Shown one piece after another: positions 23,922-31,798 of a DNA stretch of 34,244 nt; position 1 is the first letter of the stretch; every line of letters begins with the position of its first letter. The position numbers and the translations under genes were made by a program. Location: assembly GCA_043736395.1 (NCBI GenBank), contig JAYTCQ010000131.1:1-34244 (forward strand), written 5' to 3'. The notes below the pieces were generated by a model that was given only the letters and a program-made list of their open reading frames with translations, was not told the origin of the DNA and did not search any database. This DNA comes from JAFDVL01 sp043736395 (GTDB taxonomy: Bacteria; Acidobacteriota; Blastocatellia; RBC074).

Positions 23922-24398
23922 CTATTGCCGTTTGGCAATTACGGTGACGACGGAGCCGGGATTGGTCTGGATGAATTGCAGTTCGTCACCGCCATCCACC
24001 GAAATAATGTCGAAAGTGCGCACACCGCCGAAGATGGCCGTGCCGGAGCAATCGGCATTGATGGTCAAAACGCCGGGCAGCGTTTCGCGTGTAATCAGGC
24101 CGTTGAAGCTGCGCGTCAGCTTGACAGTGGCAGTGCCGTCTTCATTGACTTCCATCGTGCCAACCGTGGCGAAGGGACCAGCCGGAACGCCGGGCGGAGG
24201 CGTCACCACTGTGCCATTCGCAAAAATGCCGTAGATGCCTTCCAGATTGCGCAGCTTGCAGCGGCGTCCGCTGTCGCTCGTTGGTGCTTTGGCTTGTGCG
24301 ACAGGTGTCAGTTCGCGTTGGTTCAAGATACCAGCCAGAGCAAGTGCGAGGCTGAAGAGAAATGTCGCGGTCAGAATGGTAGTTAATTTTCGTTTCAT
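23922..24398 (-). CDS. Secreted protein of unknown function
   Basis: Predicted 158-aa exported protein. MKRKLTTIL and a hydrophobic core form a signal peptide. The mature part contains CKLRNLEGIYGIFANGTVV, GTMEVNEDGTATVKL, TINADCSGTAIFGG and a beta-rich C-terminus; the two Cys residues could form a disulphide. The pattern 'N-L-x-G-x-Y-x-x-x-x-x-G' followed by strands resembles small beta-barrel proteins of acidobacteria, but I know no function. AAGGAGATCAAAC precedes the ATG, a strong SD. It lies 60 nt downstream of the solute-binding protein gene and is probably co-transcribed with it. Confidence 0.75.
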   Translation of the reverse strand: MKRKLTTILTATFLFSLALALAGILNQRELTPVAQAKAPTSDSGRRCKLRNLEGIYGIFANGTVVTPPPGVPAGPFATVGTMEVNEDGTATVKLTRSFNGLITRETLPGVLTINADCSGTAIFGGVRTFDIISVDGGDELQFIQTNPGSVVTVIAKRQ

Positions 24399-24458
24399 GT
24401 TTGATCTCCTTTTTAAGTTGAGTGGTGTGTTTAGGGTAATGAGATTGATGCGCGAGCC

Positions 24459-25589
24459 TTAGCGATAGCAGCGATCCACGATCCGTTGGGCTTCGCGCAG
24501 ATAAGAACGGTCATAAAGGCCGCCCGCCGGGGTTGTGAGACGATTGATGTTCTGTGGTTGCTCAAAGCCACCAAACTCCGCGCGCAATTCGAGCACCGCG
24601 CGCAGGCCGCGCCGATCAATCGTCATTTCGGGAATCAGGCCGACGCCGGACGTCACCTGCACTTCGTAACTGCGCTCGGCGGCCAGCCGCGAGGTGTTCG
24701 GTTGGGATTGCAGAATTTGCAATGCTTCTTCGCGGTTGGAGGGGTCGAGAATCCATTCCGTCGCTTTGATCATCGCCGCCAGAAAGCGCACGGCGACCTC
24801 GTCGTTGTTGGCCAGCCACTCTTCTTTCGCTGCGATGCTGCCGCCCAGATACGGATTGATGCTGGCGACGTCCTGAATGCGTTGCAGGATGGGAAAACCT
24901 GCATCGGCGGCTTGAAATTCGGTGCCGCCGCCGAGCAACGCGCCGCCGGTAATGGCGATACCGTTGCTGCCACAACGACCGTTCAGCAGGGCCTGAAAGC
25001 GTTGGGTTCCGCCACCGCACGGGACGACGGAGTAATCCACGTCTTTCGTCATCCCCACGTTTTTGAGCATCTTGTACATCACGAACGCAAAGCCCGACAC
25101 AGTCGAATCCAGCACCATCGAACGTCCACGAAAATCCGTCAGCGAGGTCATCCCTCGTTGACCTAAAAGCGACAGGTTTTGGCCGTAGTTCGTCCCGGCA
25201 ATCACTTTGGCATTGATGATGGAGGCGAGCGCGTTGTTCGGATTGAGGCGATAGTTGACGACATTGTCGGGCGAGGTCGAAATCATGTCGTATTGCCCAT
25301 CGCGCAGAAATTGAAACTGCTGCGTAGACGAAGTGACGCTCAACACAGAAACGGTCAGGTTCTGTTCGGCGAAAAAGCCTTGGCGTTCGGCCACCAGCGT
25401 TTGCAGCGATTGTCCGAACGTTCCCAATCGAATCGTGGACGGAGTTGGGAGATGATGGCGTCCAGTTGTGTGACTCTGCGCCGCTGCCGCGAGTGTGAAG
25501 AGGCACAAGGTCAGACACAGGCGCAGGCTTTGACGCCAGGTGGAAAGAACGTAAGCGTTATGGGTGTTGGCGAATATTTGAGAATTCAT
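24459..25589 (-). CDS. ABC-type solute-binding protein, NMT1/SsuA-like
   Basis: Predicted 376-aa exported protein with a signal peptide ending near AAAAQS at about residue 38. The fold resembles periplasmic binding proteins for nitrate, sulfonates, taurine or thiamine precursors: STIRLGTFGQSLQTLVAERQ, then GFFAEQNLTVSVL, then FQFLRDGQYDMISTSPDNVVNY, then LTDFRGRSMVLDSTVSGFAFV. Two Cys residues in the middle (PCGGGTQRFQALLNGRCG) may pair. AAGGAG lies 8 nt before the ATG. No permease or ATPase gene is nearby, so it may serve a transporter encoded elsewhere or act as an extracellular sensor. Ligand unknown. Base composition is clearly richer in G+C than genes before 23.5 kb. Confidence 0.8.
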   Translation of the reverse strand: MNSQIFANTHNAYVLSTWRQSLRLCLTLCLFTLAAAAQSHTTGRHHLPTPSTIRLGTFGQSLQTLVAERQGFFAEQNLTVSVLSVTSSTQQFQFLRDGQYDMISTSPDNVVNYRLNPNNALASIINAKVIAGTNYGQNLSLLGQRGMTSLTDFRGRSMVLDSTVSGFAFVMYKMLKNVGMTKDVDYSVVPCGGGTQRFQALLNGRCGSNGIAITGGALLGGGTEFQAADAGFPILQRIQDVASINPYLGGSIAAKEEWLANNDEVAVRFLAAMIKATEWILDPSNREEALQILQSQPNTSRLAAERSYEVQVTSGVGLIPEMTIDRRGLRAVLELRAEFGGFEQPQNINRLTTPAGGLYDRSYLREAQRIVDRCYR

Positions 25590-25825
25590 AGACGTAGCTC
25601 CTTGTTTAAGTCGAATTCAAGAACAGGATTTTCCGTACCGCAGTGCGCGGCTCTACCGAAAAAGCTCTGTTTCATCTGTTTGATAGTTCTTGCAGTGAAT
25701 ATGTTCATTCGCCTGCACCTCTAAAGGCGGAAAGCCGTCGGAAAACCTCTAACGCGGGCAAAATATTTTTTTTGAGGGGTTGAGCCACAGACCCGATGAT
25801 GTCTTGCTAACAGACAACGCCCGGT

Positions 25826-25855
25826 TTGGCAGTTTGCTAAGTTTTGCCATATACT
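25826..25855 (+). promoter_or_regulatory. Putative promoter of the ECF sigma-kinase pair
   Basis: TTGGCA (25826-25831), 18 nt, TATACT (25850-25855), then 12 nt to the ATG at 25868. The leader would be about 6 nt and there is no SD. This resembles a housekeeping promoter rather than an ECF autoregulatory site. The rest of the 278-nt divergent region shows no clear operator. Confidence 0.45.
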
Positions 25856-25867
25856 CGTGGTCCTAAA

Positions 25868-26449
25868 ATGAAAAAATCAACGAATGAAGTTACCCAGCTT
25901 TTGCTTGCTTGGAGCAGTGGCGATCGGGAAGCCCTTGATCGCCTGATGCCGCTTGTGTACGAGGAATTGCGCCGACTGGCGGGGCATTATTTGGTGGGCG
26001 AGCGACGCGGTCATACGTTGCAGGCGACGGCGCTGGTCAATGAAGCATATCTACAATTGGTGGATTCAGGCGCGCGTGAATGGCAAAACCGCGCCCATTT
26101 CTTTGGCGTGGCGGCGCAAATGATGCGGCGCGTGCTGGTGGATCATGCGCGGTCGCATAATTCGCTGAAACGGGGCGGCGAGGTACAGCGGGTGACGTTT
26201 GACGAAGGCGCGCTTGTGTCGGCTGAGCGCCTGGCTGAGATCGTGGCGTTGGATGAGGCTCTGGGGGCACTGGCCTCGTTTGATGAGCGCAAATGCCGGG
26301 TTGTGGAATTGCGCTTTTTCGGTGGGTTAAGTATCGAAGAAACGGCTGCGGCCTTACAGGTTTCGCCCGGCACGGTGATGCGCGACTGGACGCTGGCCAA
26401 AGCGTGGCTGCAACGGGAAATACGCAAAGGGAACACGGATGGCGAATGA
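25868..26449 (+). CDS. ECF-type RNA polymerase sigma factor (Sigma70_ECF, TIGR02999-like)
   Basis: Predicted 193-aa sigma factor. Region 2 spans about residues 10-95: EELRRLAGHYL, GHTLQATALVNEAYLQLVD, HFFGVAAQMMRRVLVDHARS. Region 4 spans about 125-185: KCRVVELRFFGGLSIEETAAAL then VSPGTVMRDWTLAKAWL. This ECF type is common in acidobacteria and planctomycetes and usually stands next to Ser/Thr kinase genes rather than an anti-sigma factor. The ATG at 25868 is used instead of the upstream TTG, which precedes the -10 box. The gene overlaps the kinase gene by 11 nt, so the kinase probably controls the sigma factor by phosphorylation, as shown for other ECF-kinase pairs. Confidence 0.92.
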   Translation: MKKSTNEVTQLLLAWSSGDREALDRLMPLVYEELRRLAGHYLVGERRGHTLQATALVNEAYLQLVDSGAREWQNRAHFFGVAAQMMRRVLVDHARSHNSLKRGGEVQRVTFDEGALVSAERLAEIVALDEALGALASFDERKCRVVELRFFGGLSIEETAAALQVSPGTVMRDWTLAKAWLQREIRKGNTDGE

Positions 26450-29400
26450 GCGCTGGGTACAAATTGAGCACCTGTTTCATGTGGCACTGGAATCCCCGGT
26501 GGCCGAACGTGGCGCGCTGCTCGCGCAACAGTGCGCGGGGGATGAAGAATTACGTCGCGAAGTGGAATCGCTGCTGACCGAGCACGAACAGCCCCCCAGC
26601 GTTTTCGCCATTCCTGCCGCTGATCTTGCCGCCGACTGGATAGGGCAACAATCGGTGGCACCGCTTCAATCGGGGGCACTAATCGGTCAACACCTGCGCC
26701 ATTACCAAATCCTTTCCGTACTCGGCAGGGGTGGCATGGGTGAAGTGTATCTCGCGGAAGATACGCAACTCGACCGTCGCGTAGCGCTCAAACTTCTGCC
26801 TGTCGGATTAACCACGGATGCCGACCGTCTGCGCCGCTTTGTGCGCGAAGCCAAAGCCGTGAGCGCGCTCAATCATCCCAACATCATCACGATTCACGAA
26901 ACGGGTCAAACAACAGACGAAGGCGGTACGCTGCATTTTCTCGTCACTGAATACATCGAAGGCGAAACGTTGCGGGAACGAATGGACCGAGAGCGCCTGT
27001 CGTTACGGGCGCTGCTGGACATCGCTCTTCAGCTTGCGGCGGCACTTTCCGTCGCGCACGAAGCCAGCATCATTCATCGGGATATCAAACCGGAAAATGT
27101 GATGCTGCGCAAAGACGGCATCGTGAAGGTATTGGATTTTGGACTGGCGAAACTTACGCGAAGGGATGAATTAGAAACAAACCTTCATACTTCACCCCTC
27201 ACCCCTCATCCCTCCACCATATCTGGCATCGTAATGGGAACACCGCACTACATGTCGCCCGAACAGGCGCGTGGGCAGATGTTGGATGTGCGTTCGGACA
27301 TTTTCAGTCTGGGCGTAATGCTCTATGAAATGTTGGCAGGACGTCCGCCGTTCGATGGCGCGACGACGCTGGAAGTGGTAGGCGCGATTCTGCACGAAGA
27401 GCCTGCGCCGCTGGAGCAGCATTTCCCGGCTGTCCCGGCTTGTCTAAAAAGCATCGTCAACAGAACGCTGTGCAAGGATCGTACACAGCGGTATCAGACC
27501 AGCAATGATTTAATGGTTGACCTGCGCCAGGCCAGAGAAGAACTCGCGCGCCAGGGCAGACCCGAAAGTGCTGACCGCACGCCGGAAGCCGTTGCGCCGA
27601 TGGCCACTACCACTGCCGTGTTCCCTGCGAAGCCGACGCGACCCAGCGGCAAGCTGGTGTTAGGACAAGTCAGGGCGTACGTCAGGCGTTACTGGCTTCC
27701 GGCAACGCTTGCGTTAAGCGTGACTACTGCGCTCGCCATTTTCTTTGTTTTCCATCGGAGCGGAAAGCCCGCGCTGACCGACAAGGACACGATTCTGTTG
27801 GGCGGTTTTCTTAACCGGACGGGGGATGAAGTGTTTGATGGAACGTTGCGGCAGGGGCTGGCAGTGCAACTGGCACAAACCCCTTTCCTACAACTTTTTT
27901 CCGAGCCGCGCATCCGCGAAACCTTACAGCAAATGGGCCGTTCGCCCGATGAATTGGTGACGCCGGAAATCGGGCGGGAGATTTGTGAACGGCATGGACT
28001 CAAGGCGGTCATCGCGGGCGACATCGCCGCACTCGGTAACCATTATGTACTGACGCTCGAAGCTGTCAGCGGACCAACTGGCGAAACACTGGCGCGAGAA
28101 CAAATTGAAGCTCCAGCCAAAGAACAGGTGTTGCAAGCGCTTTCGCAAGCCGCCAGCAATTTACGGAAATCCCTCGGCGAAAGCCTCGCTTCGGTCGAGA
28201 AGTATTCAGCCTTGCTGGAAGCCACCACGTCTTCGTTGCCTGCGCTCAAGGCCTATACCCAGGGACTGAATGAACACCGCGCAGGCAAAGACCGACAGGC
28301 TATCTCGTTTTTTCAACGCGCGATTGAATTAGACCAGAATTTTGCGAGTGCATGGGCTTATCTGGGAGCGCTATATTCCAATACGAATCAAATACAATCA
28401 GCAGCGGAAAGCGCGACGCGCGCCTTTGTTTTGCGAGAGCGCGTCAGTGAGTTGGAAAGGTTCCAAATAATGAATTGGTACTATGCCAACGCCACCGGCG
28501 AGGTAGAACAGCGCATTGAGGTTTTGGAGCAATTTCGGCGTACCTACCCACGGTCAGGAGTTGCGCCCACTGGCCTCTATTCCTGTTATACCAGTCTGGG
28601 GCAATTGGAACGCGCGGCGGACGCTGCACGCGAAGCTCTGCTGGTAAACCCGAAAAATGTGGTCAGCTATACAAACTATGCATATGCTCTGATGAGGCTG
28701 GGTCACCTGGCGGAAAGTCGTTCCGTCCTCAAGCAAATGGAAGAATCGCTCAACCCCACGATGGTCGGACACTGGATACGCTTCCAACTGGCTTCCCTCG
28801 CGGGAGATGCGACGGGGCAGCAGCAGTTCATGGAGCGAATCCAACAGCAATCTGATGAATACCTGAGTTGGCAGTTACGAGCTGAACACGCGATCTTTCG
28901 GGGACAGTGGCGACAGACCCAGGAACTGACACATCGCGCAAACGAACTGGCGTTACGCCTGAATAATCGCAGTTTACCTGCTGCGCTCACGTCACAATTT
29001 GCACTGCACAGTACACTCTTGAGTGCAACAACTTCTGCCGCACGTAAATCTCAGATCGCCAGTCAAATTCAGGAATCATTAGCACTCGCACGTGATAGAA
29101 CTACGCTGAGTAATGGAGGGCTGGCATACGCTCTCAGCGGAAACCAGGCTCAATCGCTGGCGTTGCAAGCTGAATTGGCGCAACGCTACCCGCACAATAC
29201 GTTGATCAATCTCGTCTGGCTGCCGATACTACGTGCCACCCTTGCCCTGCGCGCTGGTCAGGCCGCTGAAACACTCGACCACCTGCGCCCGGTCGAACGG
29301 TACGAAATCGGAGCCTGGTTCTGGCCGGAATACCTGCGCGGACAGGCGTATCTGCAATTGCGTTCAGGGAACGAAGCCGCAGCAGAGTTTCGCAAAATCA

Positions 29401-29597
29401 CGGAGCATCGCAGCTATCATCCACTCTCGCCCCTTTGGCCGCTGGCACAGCTTGGGCTGGCGCGCGCATTGGCTCTCACAGGGAACACGAAAGAGAGTCA
29501 AAAAGCCTACGACACATTCTTTGCGTTCTGGAAAGATGCCGACGCCGATTTGCCCATCCTCCTGGAAGCATGCCGCGAAGCCGCGCAATTTCGATAA
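26439..29597 (+). CDS. Transmembrane Ser/Thr protein kinase with TPR region
   Basis: Predicted 1052-aa kinase. Residues 1-80 are a leader found in this kinase type. The catalytic domain (about 88-370) is complete: GRGGMGEVY (97-104), Lys118 in VALKLL, HRDIKPENV with Asp215, DFG at 233-235, and MSPEQ at 272-276. One membrane helix lies at about 419-438. The outer part contains a domain like that seen in other acidobacterial kinases (about 445-600) and TPR-like repeats from about 610, for example AISFFQRAIELDQNFASAW. The activation segment carries a Thr/Ser/Pro-rich insertion (about 246-260) encoded partly by three tandem 7-nt repeats. The ECF sigma factor upstream is the likely target; the TPR region may sense an envelope signal. 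Confidence 0.92.
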   Translation: MANERWVQIEHLFHVALESPVAERGALLAQQCAGDEELRREVESLLTEHEQPPSVFAIPAADLAADWIGQQSVAPLQSGALIGQHLRHYQILSVLGRGGMGEVYLAEDTQLDRRVALKLLPVGLTTDADRLRRFVREAKAVSALNHPNIITIHETGQTTDEGGTLHFLVTEYIEGETLRERMDRERLSLRALLDIALQLAAALSVAHEASIIHRDIKPENVMLRKDGIVKVLDFGLAKLTRRDELETNLHTSPLTPHPSTISGIVMGTPHYMSPEQARGQMLDVRSDIFSLGVMLYEMLAGRPPFDGATTLEVVGAILHEEPAPLEQHFPAVPACLKSIVNRTLCKDRTQRYQTSNDLMVDLRQAREELARQGRPESADRTPEAVAPMATTTAVFPAKPTRPSGKLVLGQVRAYVRRYWLPATLALSVTTALAIFFVFHRSGKPALTDKDTILLGGFLNRTGDEVFDGTLRQGLAVQLAQTPFLQLFSEPRIRETLQQMGRSPDELVTPEIGREICERHGLKAVIAGDIAALGNHYVLTLEAVSGPTGETLAREQIEAPAKEQVLQALSQAASNLRKSLGESLASVEKYSALLEATTSSLPALKAYTQGLNEHRAGKDRQAISFFQRAIELDQNFASAWAYLGALYSNTNQIQSAAESATRAFVLRERVSELERFQIMNWYYANATGEVEQRIEVLEQFRRTYPRSGVAPTGLYSCYTSLGQLERAADAAREALLVNPKNVVSYTNYAYALMRLGHLAESRSVLKQMEESLNPTMVGHWIRFQLASLAGDATGQQQFMERIQQQSDEYLSWQLRAEHAIFRGQWRQTQELTHRANELALRLNNRSLPAALTSQFALHSTLLSATTSAARKSQIASQIQESLALARDRTTLSNGGLAYALSGNQAQSLALQAELAQRYPHNTLINLVWLPILRATLALRAGQAAETLDHLRPVERYEIGAWFWPEYLRGQAYLQLRSGNEAAAEFRKITEHRSYHPLSPLWPLAQLGLARALALTGNTKESQKAYDTFFAFWKDADADLPILLEACREAAQFR

Positions 29598-29844
29598 TTG
29601 CCTCCGCTCCTTGAAAACACCTGTTTGCTCGCTATAAACTTGTGTGCCGCCGCTTTCCAGAAAACGAATCACTCGTTCCGGCGTGGCGAGCCAAACCTCG
29701 CCCATCCCATGATGAAGATTCTGAAATATTTCCGCGTCGGATTTTCAGTAAAGGGGCGCGACGCCCGCGAAGAAATCAACGCGAAATACTTGCAAGCGAG
29801 GAACGCAATCTGGTCGAAAGCTATTTTGTTTGAGAAGCCGCTTA
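29598..29844. other. Intergenic region with no supported gene
   Basis: This gap between convergent genes has short open frames on both strands. One plus-strand frame from 29710 would give 49 residues (MMKILKYFRVGFSVKG...), and a minus-strand frame contains GEVWLATPERVIRF; neither matches a family I know. No terminator hairpin is obvious. It may hold remains of a decayed gene at the end of the G+C-rich block. Confidence 0.4.
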
Positions 29845-31554
29845 CTATTGAAAATTAATTTTCACCTTATTTGCCGGACGCCCATCAGCATTAACAATAA
29901 CTTCGACTTCGCCGCGACCTTTTAATTCGGGCGGAATCTTGATGTTGATCTGATCGAGTCCGGCAAAATATTTTTGATCTCCGGCGTATTCTACTGGTGC
30001 GGCGATGCCTCCAATGGTTGCTGTAGTTTTATCCAAATACCAACGCACTCCGGTGGCGTAAAGCACCAAATAATTTGGCTTCGTTGCGGTTCCTGCATCA
30101 ATGGGTTTCGCCGTTCCATCGGCATTATAAACAGGCGAATAAATATTTCCGTCAGAGGTAGTTTGCGCGACAGGAACCCCGCGTCCGTCCTGCGAAAATG
30201 TAAAGATGGCAGGGCTGACTTGTTCATTGGCTACCAATCCAAACGAAACGATACGGTTGGTAAAATAGACTTCGATCAAGGCAGTCTCGGACACAATTCG
30301 CGGCAATAAAAAATTGATTTGTGAAGGGGAGATGAAAAGCAATTCAGCGAGAACTCCATTGACGCGAACGGAAGTGTTTTCAAGGAGCTTCGGCAGCGGA
30401 AAATCAGTTACAGCAACGGTGGTATTTGCCAGGTTATTTCCAAAAATTGAAACAAGGGATTCAGGTGCCAGAGTATGCCTGTAATTTGCCGCATTCACAG
30501 CCGTAGCGCGATTCACCGGAGATAATAAAAATGCACGGTTAACAATGATTCCATTGATTGGAACCGTCATTGTCCCGACGATTTGTCCTGCATCATTGAT
30601 GCTATTCGCACTCGTGAAAACCAATCCGTTTGTCAGCGGAAACCAATCAGTTAAATCTGTGGCGCGACCGTTAGAATTCAGGAAGGCGCGGCGTTGACCG
30701 TTGCGTTCATAATAGCCCACAATTTCTCCGGCAGTGTTGATGGATTTGGCGACTCCTGAATAATTTTCAGTACCATTTTCGCCAGGCAAATTCACATCAA
30801 GAATTCTTCCGTTTTTCCATAAGACCGGACGGGAATTGTTGTATCCGACTACCCAGCCGCGATAATTAATTGCCAACGCTTCGGAATTTCCAGAGCCAGG
30901 AAAAGCCAAATATCGAGCCTGATTATTTTGCCAATAAATCGCCGTCAAATTATTCGAAGTCGTGAGCTGCGCGCTGCCGACAATGAAATCAAAATCGTTC
31001 ACATCTTTCGCAAAAGTACTGAGTCCATTGATTGCATTCAGTGGACTCACTATTTCATTGCTAAAACTGAATGCCTGAAAAAATCCGGGAGCTGGTTGTG
31101 AATCGCCGACGATGAAGCCGTTACTATTGATTCCATTGGCTACGGCGAGCAATGCATTGGCGGTGTTGATGGCCCTCATTGTTCCAGTTGGTTGGTTCGC
31201 GTTGGAAGGTGACCAGACGAATCCACGTCTGGTTAAGTCTCCGCTGCGAAGCTGTGACGTGCCAAGGACTACGCCATCAGCATTGATTTTTAATGCTGCG
31301 CCGAAGTCTCCGCCGAGTAATCCCAGATTGTAAATTTTCCCGCCTTGCCACAACGTCGGACGAGCGATCAGGACAGGATCGGTCTGAACATAAGAAGTCC
31401 CCACAATTTGCCCGGCATTGTTGATGGAATTTGCTTCACTTGACGGCAATCCAGGCAAAAATCCAAGGTCGGTGAGTTGGTAGATATGCTGCGCCTGAAT
31501 CGGAGCGAGAGGCAGGCACAAAAAAACAATCAGTAGAGCAATTCTTGACGGCAT
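29845..31554 (-). CDS. Secreted HAF-repeat protein with Solibacter-type C-terminal domain
   Basis: Predicted 569-aa exported protein. A signal peptide ends at IQAQ (residue 22). Residues about 25-340 hold at least six HAF-type repeats of the form 'A-x-S-I-N-x-A-G-x-I-V-G', for example EANSINNAGQIVGTS, VANGINSNGFIVGDS, AKSINTAGEIVGYY and ANSINDAGQIVGTM, expected to fold as beta-propeller-like blades. Residues about 350-569 match the TIGR03437 domain: LAPESLVSIFGNNLA, LPKLLENTSVRVNGV, FISPSQINFLLP, YLVLYATGVR, GLDQINIKIPPEL. This C-terminal domain is characteristic of acidobacterial surface or secreted proteins. AGGA lies 6 nt before the ATG. Function unknown; an envelope or extracellular binding role is plausible. 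Confidence 0.88.
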   Translation of the reverse strand: MPSRIALLIVFLCLPLAPIQAQHIYQLTDLGFLPGLPSSEANSINNAGQIVGTSYVQTDPVLIARPTLWQGGKIYNLGLLGGDFGAALKINADGVVLGTSQLRSGDLTRRGFVWSPSNANQPTGTMRAINTANALLAVANGINSNGFIVGDSQPAPGFFQAFSFSNEIVSPLNAINGLSTFAKDVNDFDFIVGSAQLTTSNNLTAIYWQNNQARYLAFPGSGNSEALAINYRGWVVGYNNSRPVLWKNGRILDVNLPGENGTENYSGVAKSINTAGEIVGYYERNGQRRAFLNSNGRATDLTDWFPLTNGLVFTSANSINDAGQIVGTMTVPINGIIVNRAFLLSPVNRATAVNAANYRHTLAPESLVSIFGNNLANTTVAVTDFPLPKLLENTSVRVNGVLAELLFISPSQINFLLPRIVSETALIEVYFTNRIVSFGLVANEQVSPAIFTFSQDGRGVPVAQTTSDGNIYSPVYNADGTAKPIDAGTATKPNYLVLYATGVRWYLDKTTATIGGIAAPVEYAGDQKYFAGLDQINIKIPPELKGRGEVEVIVNADGRPANKVKINFQ

Positions 31555-31751
31555 AGAATTCCTGGGGAAAGAGAGGGGAATTGTGCGATTCGGCTATTCG
31601 TGAAGATAATATATGGTCGAAAGTTTATGCGCAATCCGTTGACGTTCGCCGCCTCTGCGATTAAGCTTAGTGTTACCTCCAGAGCGTAATCTTTTTTTAT
31701 TTCTTCATCAGATTTATTTCAAATTGTGGCGAAAATTACTGTATCGAAGTT

Positions 31752-31779
31752 ATAGCGCGAACTGGAAAATTTGCGCTAT
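31752..31779 (+). promoter_or_regulatory. Hairpin in the pyrG leader
   Basis: A perfect 7-bp inverted repeat ATAGCGC (31752-31758) and GCGCTAT (31773-31779), with a 14-nt loop, ends 6 nt before the AGGAG SD (31786-31790) of pyrG. It could be an operator or a leader structure; no attenuator-like U-run follows. Confidence 0.3.
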
Positions 31780-31798
31780 TTCGCAGGAGACCTGAAAA

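Noticed and set aside
24616..25518. 300-codon open frame antisense to the solute-binding protein gene
   Set aside because: It is very rich in Arg and Ser, has no family features, and lies opposite a gene with signal peptide and SD; a by-product of high G+C.
25179..25724. 181-codon plus-strand frame across the start of the solute-binding protein gene
   Set aside because: Low-quality sequence without SD or recognisable domain; antisense to a real gene.
26143..26679. 178-codon minus-strand frame opposite the sigma factor and kinase start
   Set aside because: Proline/arginine-rich shadow of two well-supported genes.
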